A stretch of DNA of 19,245 bases from SAT2750 sp964476375 (GCA_964476375.1 CAYYZW010000205.1:1-19245); one strand, 5' to 3'; positions 8,052 through 15,821 are shown, counted from the first letter of the stretch. The notes: generated from the letters alone by a model not told the origin. Numbers and translations are program-made.

Positions 8052-9458
8052 CTAGAAAAGCTCGCGGATCGGTGCGTTCCCGGAAATCATCCGCACCAGT
8101 TCGGCAGGCAGTCCCTGCTCCACGCGCAGCTCACCCATGTCGAACAGCGTGTGCAGGATCGTGGAGACCAGGTGGTCCGAATTATAAGGATCGACTGCCG
8201 GCTGGCCGCCATCGCGTTCGGACTTGCCGATCACCTGGCCGGCGGTGATTCCTCCGCCGTAAAGCATCAGCGGTGTCAGTCGACCCCAGTGATCGCGTCC
8301 TCCGGACTTGTTGATCTTGGGTGTGCGACCCATTTCGCCGGTGGAAACCAGCAGGATGTCGTCGGAAAGGCCCCGCGCCTCGCAGTCCTCGATGAACGCG
8401 GAGACAGCACGGTTATAGGGGCGTCCGACTGCTTCCATGCCTCGCTCTACACCCAGGTTGTTCTGGTCTCCATGCATATCCCAGACAAATCGGGTGGCGA
8501 CCGTGACAAAACGGCAGCCGGATTCACAGAGCCGGCGGGCCAGCAGCAGCAATCGGCCAAGGGTCTGGGAGTTGTTCTGGTACCAGCGCCGTTCGTTCTT
8601 GCCGTTTCGCTTGTCGGCGAAACGGGTCTCGTCCACAAAATGAGCGGTGTCATACCGTGCAAGCGTACGGGGGTCCTCGTTGTCCAGGTCAAACGCGCTG
8701 GCAGCTCCCTTGAGGACCATCGAGATGGCCTGCTGTCGGAACTTGTCGACGCCCTCGAGTGCACCACTGCTGTCCAGTTCCCGGCGAAGCCTGTCGAGTG
8801 AGCGAAGCAGCCCCTGGCGGTCGTCAAACCTCCCCGCCGGCAACACCAGTTTCATGTTGTCCTGCAGCATGGATTCGCCACCCGGGGCAAAGGGCTCGCA
8901 GGCCTTGCTGAGTGATCCGGTGGCGCTGAACTTGCCAAAGCGTTCGTCCGGCCCGAGTGCATCGGGGTCGATCGAGTTAGGGAAGAGCGTGATGTTGGTG
9001 GGCATTCCGGTCTGGGGATTCGTGGCTCCGGCGATGCGGGAATAAATTGATCCGATGTTGGCTCCCAGTGACGACCTGCTGATCAGGGGCCGGTTGCTGT
9101 GGGCCCCGCTGCCGGTGGAGTAGGATCGGACGATCGCCAGTCGGTGGGCGTGGCGGGCAATGTCGGGCATGCTGGATCCAAACGTCACACCGGGGATCGA
9201 CGTTCGCGTGACTCCCCCCACCGTGCGGATTCCGTCGGGCACGTCCAGCTTGGGGTCAAACGTCTCGAACTGGGTGGGCCCGCCATGCTGGAGCAGGAAA
9301 ATGACCGACTTGCCCCGGACCACGTGGTCCTGGACGGCCGCACCGACTTTTTCTGTGGCCAGCAGGTTGGCCAGGGTGAAGCCACCAAAGCCGAGACTGC
9401 CGATCGCGAGCAGCTCTCGTCGGCTGCAGTGCCGGTTATGTGCAAGGATCGATAACAT
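8052..9458 (-). CDS. DUF1501 protein, copy B, Tat-exported
   Basis: Complete 468-residue DUF1501 protein of unknown reaction. Tat signal SRRELLAIGSLG at 12-23. Motifs: LQHGGPTQFETFDPK at 56-70, MPDIARHAHRL at 98-108, WDMHGDQNN at 326-334, GEMGRTP at 374-380 (Met replaces the usual Phe), GRDHWGR at 387-393 and YGGG at 400-403. It belongs to a different subfamily from copies A and D: the segment after GGP is FETFDPKLD rather than DMxDLK, and the C-terminus ends in IRELF. It starts 21 bp after the stop of copy C on the same strand, so the two are almost certainly co-transcribed; the Gfo/Idh/MocA gene follows after 66 bp. No DUF1549/DUF1553 gene sits next to it. Confidence 0.94.
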   Translation of the reverse strand: MLSILAHNRHCSRRELLAIGSLGFGGFTLANLLATEKVGAAVQDHVVRGKSVIFLLQHGGPTQFETFDPKLDVPDGIRTVGGVTRTSIPGVTFGSSMPDIARHAHRLAIVRSYSTGSGAHSNRPLISRSSLGANIGSIYSRIAGATNPQTGMPTNITLFPNSIDPDALGPDERFGKFSATGSLSKACEPFAPGGESMLQDNMKLVLPAGRFDDRQGLLRSLDRLRRELDSSGALEGVDKFRQQAISMVLKGAASAFDLDNEDPRTLARYDTAHFVDETRFADKRNGKNERRWYQNNSQTLGRLLLLARRLCESGCRFVTVATRFVWDMHGDQNNLGVERGMEAVGRPYNRAVSAFIEDCEARGLSDDILLVSTGEMGRTPKINKSGGRDHWGRLTPLMLYGGGITAGQVIGKSERDGGQPAVDPYNSDHLVSTILHTLFDMGELRVEQGLPAELVRMISGNAPIRELF

Positions 9459-9479
9459 GGCTGCTCTTTCGGCGCCGGC

Positions 9480-10865
9480 TTATCCCATCAGTTCCGGGAT
9501 TGGCTTGCCGTGAGGCAGGATGGGGATCGGTCGCCCGGAAAAGTTGGGAATCGCAACCTGCTCGGCGTCGATGCCGAGGTGATGGTAGATCGTTGCCAGG
9601 AAATCTCCAGGTCCCACCCGCCGTTCCACAGGGTCCTCGCCACGGGGGTCTGTTTTTCCGATCACCTGGCCCGTCTGCATGCCACCGCCGGCAAACAGCA
9701 TCGTGTTGGCACGTGGCCAGTGGTCCCGGCCTGGCTGCACCGTCCCCTTCGCACCGCTGGCAACACCGCCGCCGCTACTGGCGACATGGGAGATTCGAGG
9801 AGTACGGCCAAACTCACCGGTCACGACGACCATCACCCGCTTGTCGAGCCCCCGCTGGTAGACATCCTCAACCAGGGCGGATACCGCCTGGTCAAAGAAG
9901 GGTGCCCGGTGTTTGATTGCCTGGAAGACGTGATGGTTCACGGCATGGTCATCCCAGTTGGCAACGCGTCCGCAGAGCGGCCCGTCAAATTCCGTGGTGA
10001 TGATTTCCACGCCCGCCTCCACCAGTCGGCGGGCCATCAGGCACTGCTGTCCCCACTGGTGGCGCCCGTACCGGTCTCGCACTGCGTCGGGTTCCTGGGA
10101 GAGATCAAATGCGTGCTGCGCCCGTGGGCTGGTCAGCAGGTTGACCGCTGCCTTGTCAAAGCCGTCAAGTGCTGCCAGTTCACCGGTGGCGTCAATATCA
10201 CGGCGGAGTCCGTCGAGCTTTTCCCGCAGCGTCACTCGTGATGAGAGGCGGGCAGCCAGTTCCTTGTCCTTGATTCCGACGTTGGGGACTTCAAAGTTCG
10301 GCTGGCTGGGATCCCCTGTAACGCGAAACGGATCGTAGGACGGTCCCAGGTAGGTCGCACCGGCAATGGTGAAACTGTCGTAGCGGTCGACCGGGTTGAC
10401 GGTGATGTAATTGGGAAGCTTTTTCGCTGAGTCATACCGCAGGTAGTTGGCAATCGACATCCAGTCCGGCAGGACCGGCTTGGTCTTGTCCTGGGCGGCC
10501 GTATCCCCGGCCAGGACCTGGAGTGAGCCGGCCGGGTGGCCGCCACCGGTATGGGCGACGGACCGCAACAGGTTGAACCGGTGGGCAATCTGGGAAATGC
10601 GTGGCAAAAGCTCGGTCACGATCGTGCCCGGGACGTTCGTGTTGATCGGGGTGTAGGGGCTGCGAAAATCACTGCTCGCATCGGGCTTGGGATCCCAGGT
10701 GTCCAGGTGGCTGCAGCCTCCCCGCAGCCAGACCAGGATGATTGCCGTACGCTCGGATCCGGGTGCTGCGGCCTGGGCGCGGAGCCGCATCAGTGCCGGG
10801 AGACTCAGGCTGGCAAAGCCCGTAAGCCCAAATTTTAATAGTTGGCGTCTGTGCATGGAGATCAT
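9480..10865 (-). CDS. DUF1501 protein, copy C, Tat-exported, with Gly/Ser-rich insert
   Basis: Complete 461-residue DUF1501 protein of unknown reaction. Tat-like signal HRRQLLKFGLTG at 5-16, ending near LRAQAAA. Motifs: WLRGGCSHLDTWDPKP at 46-61 (Cys replaces the Pro of GGP), LLPRISQIAHRF at 86-97, WDDH at 304-307, GEFGRTP at 350-356, GRDHWPR at 379-385 and FAGGGM at 391-396. Between GEFGRTP and GRDHW it has about 22 residues, rich in Gly, Ser and Ala, where the other copies have 6-7. The start could be the ATG at 10865 or the one at 10856, which directly precedes HRRQ; neither has a strong Shine-Dalgarno sequence. The 98 bp upstream gap separates it from the secreted-protein gene, and copy B follows after 21 bp. 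Confidence 0.93.
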   Translation of the reverse strand: MISMHRRQLLKFGLTGFASLSLPALMRLRAQAAAPGSERTAIILVWLRGGCSHLDTWDPKPDASSDFRSPYTPINTNVPGTIVTELLPRISQIAHRFNLLRSVAHTGGGHPAGSLQVLAGDTAAQDKTKPVLPDWMSIANYLRYDSAKKLPNYITVNPVDRYDSFTIAGATYLGPSYDPFRVTGDPSQPNFEVPNVGIKDKELAARLSSRVTLREKLDGLRRDIDATGELAALDGFDKAAVNLLTSPRAQHAFDLSQEPDAVRDRYGRHQWGQQCLMARRLVEAGVEIITTEFDGPLCGRVANWDDHAVNHHVFQAIKHRAPFFDQAVSALVEDVYQRGLDKRVMVVVTGEFGRTPRISHVASSGGGVASGAKGTVQPGRDHWPRANTMLFAGGGMQTGQVIGKTDPRGEDPVERRVGPGDFLATIYHHLGIDAEQVAIPNFSGRPIPILPHGKPIPELMG

Positions 10866-10963
10866 CCCGTCAGTGGGTATATCGACTGTATAAAGGATAG
10901 AACATCAACCCCTATTGAGCCAGCGAGATTTCCATGGGGAATCCAGCTGGAAAGGCCGACTGT

Positions 10964-11740
10964 CTAGGGAATGTCCGGGTCGTCTGCTGGCGGGGTATAG
11001 GCGGGGGCCTTGAGAGACTGGATCAGGTTGTTCTCGGGAGCCAGGGTTTTGACGATCTGCAGCAGTTCGGGGAAAGTCCCCTGGAGGTGAATGTGCTCAC
11101 TCGGGATCTGTTCCAGCTTGTTGGGGTTCTGGATGATCCCGGCGTGGCTGCATGTCAGGCAGAGCAGGATGGAGACCTTTCGCTCCTCCTTCTGAAAGTC
11201 GAATCGGACCCCGTAGACCGGGCCACACATCATGTGTGTCCCCCAGAGGTACGAGGTTGGGGTGGAGTAGATTTCTGCAATTCGTCGTGCCTGTTCGGGT
11301 GTCAGGTCCATGACAGGATTGGACGTATCGATCAAGCGGTCGTATTGCGCTCGCGGGCCGGGAAGGTCTTTCGCGGAAGGGAGGATGTAGACCCGGAGGG
11401 TTTCGAAGTTCCTCACCGCGTCCAGCGCCAGGGGATCCTGGAAAAAACGGTCCAGCAGCTTCCCCTGATCTTTCTTGGCCACCTGGCGTTCCCAGTTGTC
11501 CTCGATCATGAAGCTGCCGCGGAAACGACCCGCTTCCATGCGGCGAATCTGCCGTCGATTTGGTTCAGGTGGTTCCAGGAACATCCGGAATCCGTCGAGC
11601 GCCTTGGCGTCGAGCGGCATCCCTCCGGCAAGTCCCTTGGGCTTCTTGTCCTTGCCGAGGAGGGGCCCGGAAGCAAGTTGCAGGGCGAGCAGGGCCAGGC
11701 CGATGGAGAGGGGGTGGATTTTATTCGACAATCTCATCAT
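10964..11740 (-). CDS. Uncharacterised secreted protein, translationally coupled to truncated haemoglobin
   Basis: I do not recognise a named family for this 258-residue protein. The N-terminus is a Sec-type signal (basic MMRLSNK, hydrophobic 11-28, then a lysine-rich KDKKPK). The mature part is charged and has one conserved-looking core: MCGPVYGVRF at 171-180 followed by ILLCLTCSH at 191-199, so three cysteines at 172, 194 and 197, two in a CxxC pair. That pattern could bind metal or form a disulfide, but it is not a CxxCH haem site. An earlier in-frame ATG at 11761 exists; I chose 11740 because AGGGGA lies 4-5 bases upstream and the hydrophobic segment then sits correctly. The start overlaps the end of the haemoglobin gene by 20 bp. 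The C-terminus is Pro/Asp-rich. Confidence 0.8.
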   Translation of the reverse strand: MMRLSNKIHPLSIGLALLALQLASGPLLGKDKKPKGLAGGMPLDAKALDGFRMFLEPPEPNRRQIRRMEAGRFRGSFMIEDNWERQVAKKDQGKLLDRFFQDPLALDAVRNFETLRVYILPSAKDLPGPRAQYDRLIDTSNPVMDLTPEQARRIAEIYSTPTSYLWGTHMMCGPVYGVRFDFQKEERKVSILLCLTCSHAGIIQNPNKLEQIPSEHIHLQGTFPELLQIVKTLAPENNLIQSLKAPAYTPPADDPDIP

Positions 11741-12089
11741 GGGTCCCCTGGATAAATCCAACTACCGCCGTGGTCTCGGCCTCCGGAACCTGGAGCTCCG
11801 CGAGGGTTTCCTGGAGGTGTCCGATGAAAAGTTGCCAGTCTGTTTCACGGATGCCCATGCCACGGTGGGTCGTCTGCATGTCGCGTCCCGTGTAGTACAT
11901 GGGACCTCCACTGGAGTGGGCAAGAAAGTCAACCAGAAGCTGCTTTTCTCTTTCCAGGCCGTCCGTCCCCCGGTTTTCCCAGAAACGGCCCAGCTGGCTG
12001 TCATTCATCAGCCGTGGAAGCAGTTCGTCAGCCACCTGGCAGATCGCATCGTATCCACCCAGCCGTTCATAAAGACTTGGTTCATTCAT
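11721..12089 (-). CDS. Group 1 (N-type) truncated haemoglobin
   Basis: A 122-residue 2-over-2 globin of the truncated haemoglobin group 1, binding haem for O2 or NO chemistry in the cytosol. Matching features are SLYERLGGYDAI at 5-16 (A/B helix), the FLAHSSGGPMYYTGRDM segment at 55-71 typical of the E-F region in group 1, and THRGMGI at 74-80, where His75 is the probable proximal (F8) haem ligand. At the position I align to B10, usually Tyr in group 1, the protein has Leu (around residue 24 in DELLPRLMND), so ligand stabilisation may differ. No good Shine-Dalgarno sequence at normal spacing (AGGAGA lies about 15 bases upstream). First gene of the minus-strand run, with a 20-bp overlap into the secreted-protein gene. 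Confidence 0.92.
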   Translation of the reverse strand: MNEPSLYERLGGYDAICQVADELLPRLMNDSQLGRFWENRGTDGLEREKQLLVDFLAHSSGGPMYYTGRDMQTTHRGMGIRETDWQLFIGHLQETLAELQVPEAETTAVVGFIQGTHDEIVE

Positions 12090-12202
12090 GTTTTGGATTA
12101 TCCATCTCCTGCCCTGTATCTGCCATTGATTCTACCGTCAGTCGCCGTGAATCACTACAAGTTGGTTGAGTATGTCAGCCGATAATGAGAACAGCGTGCG
12201 GG

Positions 12203-12215
12203 GTCCTGTCAGGAC
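12203..12215. repeat. Short perfect inverted repeat, possible operator
   Basis: GTCCTG-T-CAGGAC is a perfect 6-bp inverted repeat around one base. It ends 7 bases before a candidate -35 box of the DUF1501 copy D promoter, a position compatible with a regulator site. A 6-bp arm can arise by chance in GC-rich DNA, and no known regulator is implied. Confidence 0.25.
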
Positions 12216-12222
12216 ATCCGAC

Positions 12223-12252
12223 TTGTGGCCGCTTCCACCAGTCCGCTAAAAT
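12223..12252 (+). promoter_or_regulatory. Candidate sigma70-type promoter for the DUF1501 copy D / symporter unit
   Basis: TTGTGG (12223-12228) and TAAAAT (12247-12252) are separated by 18 bases and lie 44 bp before the chosen start codon at 12297. Planctomycete promoters are poorly defined, so the call rests only on resemblance to the general bacterial consensus. If correct, the longer frame starting at 12225 cannot be the real start, which agrees with the protein evidence. Confidence 0.35.
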
Positions 12253-12296
12253 CAAGGCGTTCACGGTTTTCTTTTCCTGCCACGTCGAGTGACCCT

Positions 12297-13652
12297 ATGC
12301 TCAGCATTCTTGGCCGAAAACAACGACACTGCGACGGCCTCTCCCGCCGTCACTTCCTGCGTATTGGTGGTCTTGCCATGGGAGGGCTTTCGCTTCCCCG
12401 GCTCCTGCAGGCCGAGGCGGCTTCGCGGGGTCCGCGCGGCAAGGCACTTTCCCATAAGGCCGTGATCATGATCTACCTGTCCGGTGGCCCGTCCCACCAG
12501 GACATGTATGACCTCAAGATGAAAGCGCCGGTGGAAATCCGCGGTTCCTTCAAGCCGATTTCCACGTCCGTCCCCGGGATCCAGATTTGCGAGCACATGC
12601 CACGCCTGGCAGCCATGATGGACAAGTTCACCATTATTCGCTCGCTCTATGGCTCTCCGGACCAGCACGCCTCGGATGTCTGCATGAGTGGTTTCCCGAT
12701 TTCCGGCAGCCAGCGACAGTCCGGGCGGCCTTCCTTTGGGGCGGCCGTCACCAAGCTGCACGGCAACGTCGATCCATCGGTCGCCCCCTTTGTAGGGCTG
12801 ACCACCAAGACAAAACACACACCCTATTCCAATCCTGGTTTTCCCGGTTTCCTGGGGCCGGCCTATGCTCCTTTCCAGCCCGAGGGGGAGGGGCTGGCGG
12901 ACATGAAACTGCAGGGAATCGACCTGGACCGTCTGGGGGATCGCAAGGCGCTGCTGGCAAGCTTTGATCGCTTTCGCCGGGAGCTTGACAGTCAGCAGGT
13001 TTACGAGGGGGTCGATGCCTACACGCAGCAGGCTTTCGATGTCCTGACCTCCAGCAAGATGCTTGAAGCGATGGACCTGGAAAAAGAAGATCCCGCACTA
13101 CGAGATCGTTATGGGCGTGGCTCTTCCGCACCGGCTTTCGGGGAGGATGCCGGGCCCCACTGGATGGACCAGTTCCTGATGGCACGGCGGCTTGTGGAAG
13201 CCGGGGTCCGTTGTGTGACGCTGAGTTTCGGAAGCTGGGACAGGCATGGTGGAAATTTCGAGCGGCTACCAATCCAGCTTCCCAAGCTGGACCAGGCGGT
13301 CACGGCCCTGGTTCAGGATATCCATGACCGCGGCCTGCAGGATGATGTGACAGTCATCGCCTGGGGTGAATTTGGCCGCACTCCCCGTATTAACAAGGGA
13401 GGCGGACGGGATCACTGGCCGCAGGCATCCTGTGCCCTGCTGGCGGGAGGGGGCATGCAGGTTGGCCAGGTGATTGGCTCGACCAACAAGTACGCGGAAG
13501 TGCCCAAGGATCGCCCGGTGCATTACCAGGAAGTTCATGCCACGCTCTATAACCGGCTGGGAATCGACACCATGACGGCGACCGTTCCTGATCATGCCGG
13601 TCGGCCGCAGTACCTGGTGGACCATCGTGAACCGATCAGGGAACTGATCTAG
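12297..13652 (+). CDS. DUF1501 protein, copy D, Tat-exported
   Basis: Complete 451-residue DUF1501 protein of unknown reaction. Tat signal SRRHFLRIGGLA at 16-27, ending near LLQAEA. Motifs: YLSGGPSHQDMYDLKM at 60-75, ICEHMPRL at 97-104, DRHGGNF at 315-321, GEFGRTP at 357-363, GRDHWP at 370-375 and LAGGGM at 382-387. It is the closest paralogue of copy A (5583), sharing the MLxxxxKQ..CDGLxRR leader and the DVLTSS, DLEKEDP and GEFGRTP blocks, but lies on the opposite strand. The frame opens at 12225; I chose the ATG at 12297 because the leader then matches copies A and B. The Shine-Dalgarno sequence is weak (GAGTG). The DUF4212 gene begins 12 bp after its stop, so it probably leads an operon with the symporter. 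Confidence 0.94.
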   Translation: MLSILGRKQRHCDGLSRRHFLRIGGLAMGGLSLPRLLQAEAASRGPRGKALSHKAVIMIYLSGGPSHQDMYDLKMKAPVEIRGSFKPISTSVPGIQICEHMPRLAAMMDKFTIIRSLYGSPDQHASDVCMSGFPISGSQRQSGRPSFGAAVTKLHGNVDPSVAPFVGLTTKTKHTPYSNPGFPGFLGPAYAPFQPEGEGLADMKLQGIDLDRLGDRKALLASFDRFRRELDSQQVYEGVDAYTQQAFDVLTSSKMLEAMDLEKEDPALRDRYGRGSSAPAFGEDAGPHWMDQFLMARRLVEAGVRCVTLSFGSWDRHGGNFERLPIQLPKLDQAVTALVQDIHDRGLQDDVTVIAWGEFGRTPRINKGGGRDHWPQASCALLAGGGMQVGQVIGSTNKYAEVPKDRPVHYQEVHATLYNRLGIDTMTATVPDHAGRPQYLVDHREPIRELI

Positions 13653-13664
13653 CCAGGGATGCCA

Positions 13665-13925
13665 ATGCAAGAGCGTACAGCTGTTGAACATCGTCGCGCC
13701 TGTTTGCGAATAACACTCTGCCTGCTCGGCGTCTGGTTTGTGGTGAGTTTTGTCACCGCCATCCTGTTTCGGGACTGGTTCGATGTCCACTTCCCGGCAA
13801 TTGGGAATGCCCCCTTTGGCTTCTGGATGGCACAGCAGGGTTCGATCATCTGCTTTGTGTTGATCCTGATTGCCTATGCGCTGCTGATGCGTCGTTTGGA
13901 CGAAAAGCACGGGTACACCGAATAG
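13665..13925 (+). CDS. DUF4212 sodium/substrate symporter small subunit
   Basis: Small membrane protein of 86 residues with two hydrophobic helices (about 16-35 and 54-76) joined by a loop RDWFDVHFPAIGNAPFGFW that matches the DUF4212/Na_symport_sm pattern, and a basic RRLDEKHG end after the second helix. It is regularly encoded directly before a VC2705-type sodium:solute symporter, as here, and is taken to be its accessory subunit in the inner membrane. An ATG at 13659 is also possible; the one at 13665 has AGGG at better spacing (6-7 bases). The downstream symporter start lies 17 bp after its stop, so translation is probably coupled. Confidence 0.92.
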   Translation: MQERTAVEHRRACLRITLCLLGVWFVVSFVTAILFRDWFDVHFPAIGNAPFGFWMAQQGSIICFVLILIAYALLMRRLDEKHGYTE

Positions 13926-13942
13926 GATTGTGCATAGCGACT

Positions 13943-15721
13943 ATGGATCAAAGTACCCTGAATATCGTCTTTATCGGGCTCTCCTTTGTCCTCTACATCG
14001 GGATCGCTTTTCGTTCTCGAGCGACGTCAACGAAGGAATATTACGTCGCCGGTGGTGAAGTTTCACCGATCGCCAACGGCATGGCCACGGCAGCGGACTG
14101 GATGTCGGCTGCCACCTTTATCTCCATGGCAGGTGCCGTGGCGATTGGCGGATATGACGGCTCCCGCTTCTTGATGGGCTGGACCGGTGGCTTCGTGCTC
14201 CTGACGATCCTGATGGTCCCTTACCTGCGAAAATTCGGAAAAGCCACGGTGCCGGATTTTGTTGGTGATCGATTTTATTCAAAGGTCGCGCGAGGGGTCG
14301 CTGTATTCTGCGCCATCTTTATCTGCATGACCTACATCATGGGGCAAATGCGTGGAGTGGGAGTCGTTTTTTCCCAACTCTTCGGCATCGGTATCCCGGC
14401 AGGCGTGCTGATCGGAGCAGGCATCGTCTTCCTCTACGCCGGACTCGGGGGCATGAAGGGGATCACTTACACCCAGGTGGCACAGTACTGCGTAATGGCC
14501 TTTGCTTACACGATTCCCGCCATCTACATCGCCATGGCGCTGACCAATAATTTCATTCCACAATTGGGCCTGATCGACAATTTCACTGCTGGCGATTCGG
14601 TCGTACCGTTCCTGGAAAAATTAAATAACATCAACACGGAACTGGGCTTCGCCGAATACACCTCAGGCAGTATCTCGACGATCGATATGTTCTGCATCAC
14701 AGCAGCATTGATGTGTGGAACGGCTGGGCTGCCGCATGTGATCGTCCGTTTCTTTACCGTCAAGAACGTCCGTGCCGTGAGAAAATCAGCCTGCTGGACA
14801 CTCGGGTTCATTGCGGTCATTTACCTGACAGCCCCAACGATTGGTGCCTTTTCCCGAGTCAACCTGATCAACAATCTTCACGGGGTGGAATATAGTAATG
14901 CTCCAGAATGGTTCTCGCAGTTCGAGGAAACGGGACAAATGACGTTCCAGGACAAGAACCAGGACGGCATCATTCAGTATGCAGGGCCGCTCGCTTACCG
15001 AACCGCAGATGGGAATCTGGCTGTGGCACAATCGCGGGATGCCAAGGCAGCAATGGAACTCAGTGAACAGGAATCAGATCCCAACGAATTAATCTTTGGC
15101 CCAGACATCATGGTGATGGCCAATCCCTACATGGCCGATGTTCCTCCCTGGGCCATCGCGCTTTTGATGGCAGGCTGTATTGCAGCGGCCCTGTCGACGG
15201 CTGCCGGACTGCTGCTGGTCCTGTCTACGTCTATTTCCCACGACCTGATGAAGAAGATTCTCAAGCCGGACCTGACGGACCGGGAAGAGGTCAATTACGC
15301 CCGCGTGGCCGCTTTCGTAGCACTCGCTGTCGCGACTTACTTTGGCATCAATCCGCCGTCGACATTTATTGCCAAGACGGTCGCTTTTGCTTTCGGGCTG
15401 GCTGCATCTTCCTTTTTCCCGACCCTGCTGCTGGGCATTTTCTCCAAGAAGATGAGCCGTGAAGGAGCCATCGCCGGCATGATCTGCGGAATCGGCTTCA
15501 CTCTTGGCTACATTATTTACTTCCAGTTCATGGGCGGAACCAAGGAAGAACACCTGTTCGGAATTTCTCCTGAAGGCATTGGTGCGGTCGGAATGCTGAT
15601 CAACTTTGCTGTGGCCTTTGTCGTCAACCTGTTTAGCCCGCCTCCACCGCAGGAGGTCCAGGAGATGGTAGAGAATATTCACATTCCCACCGGATCCATG
15701 GAAGTCCCTGGTACTCACTAG
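13943..15721 (+). CDS. Sodium:solute symporter, large subunit (VC2705 subfamily of SSS)
   Basis: Sodium-coupled transporter of 592 residues in the SSS family, VC2705 subfamily, related to acetate permease ActP; the substrate is probably a small organic acid but is not determined by sequence. The N-terminal pattern is diagnostic: TKEYYVAGGEVSPIANGMA from residue 30, then ADWMSAATFISMAG, MGWTGGF, and VPDFVGDR near 103-110. About a dozen hydrophobic segments follow. The extramembrane loop has an EF-hand-like DKNQDGIIQY at 337-346, a usual subfamily feature, and the core ALSTAAGLLLVLSTSISHDL follows. I chose the ATG at 13943 because the upstream TTG at 13928 has an overly close Shine-Dalgarno sequence. 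It uses TTA and other A/T-ending codons more freely than its neighbours. Confidence 0.93.
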   Translation: MDQSTLNIVFIGLSFVLYIGIAFRSRATSTKEYYVAGGEVSPIANGMATAADWMSAATFISMAGAVAIGGYDGSRFLMGWTGGFVLLTILMVPYLRKFGKATVPDFVGDRFYSKVARGVAVFCAIFICMTYIMGQMRGVGVVFSQLFGIGIPAGVLIGAGIVFLYAGLGGMKGITYTQVAQYCVMAFAYTIPAIYIAMALTNNFIPQLGLIDNFTAGDSVVPFLEKLNNINTELGFAEYTSGSISTIDMFCITAALMCGTAGLPHVIVRFFTVKNVRAVRKSACWTLGFIAVIYLTAPTIGAFSRVNLINNLHGVEYSNAPEWFSQFEETGQMTFQDKNQDGIIQYAGPLAYRTADGNLAVAQSRDAKAAMELSEQESDPNELIFGPDIMVMANPYMADVPPWAIALLMAGCIAAALSTAAGLLLVLSTSISHDLMKKILKPDLTDREEVNYARVAAFVALAVATYFGINPPSTFIAKTVAFAFGLAASSFFPTLLLGIFSKKMSREGAIAGMICGIGFTLGYIIYFQFMGGTKEEHLFGISPEGIGAVGMLINFAVAFVVNLFSPPPPQEVQEMVENIHIPTGSMEVPGTH

Positions 15722-15738
15722 GTTGATCGAGAGGTTCC

Positions 15739-15768
15739 TTGGGTTTGATCGTCCCATCGGGTTACAAT
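15739..15768 (+). promoter_or_regulatory. Candidate promoter upstream of the DUF1549/DUF1553 gene
   Basis: TTGGGT (15739-15744) and TACAAT (15763-15768) are 18 bases apart in the 100-bp gap after the symporter gene and 54 bp before the chosen ATG at 15822. This could give the last two genes their own transcript. The resemblance is to the general consensus only. Confidence 0.3.
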
Positions 15769-15821
15769 GGGCAGTGCCGCTCAACGAATGGAATAACCGT
15801 CGGTTTCCAGGAGCTCCCGCC

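Larger units (their letters stand above)
12090..12296. promoter_or_regulatory. Divergent intergenic region between haemoglobin and DUF1501 copy D units
   Basis: About 207 bp separate two divergent genes, so promoters for both directions are expected here. Visible candidates: a minus-strand -10-like TAGAAT (complement of 12129-12134) without a clear -35; a plus-strand GATAAT at 12181-12186 without a good -35; and the plus-strand pair described separately at 12223-12252. A short inverted repeat lies at 12203-12215. No RNA gene or open reading frame with coding character is seen. Confidence 0.5.

Noticed and set aside
10942..10951. Palindrome TCCAGCTGGA between the secreted-protein and DUF1501 copy C genes, considered as a terminator
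   Set aside because: No loop and no following T-run in either direction, so no support for rho-independent termination.
12225..12296. N-terminal extension of DUF1501 copy D from an earlier GTG start
   Set aside because: The 24 extra residues are Ser/Arg/Pro-rich, precede the Tat leader, have no counterpart in copies A and B, and overlap a candidate promoter.
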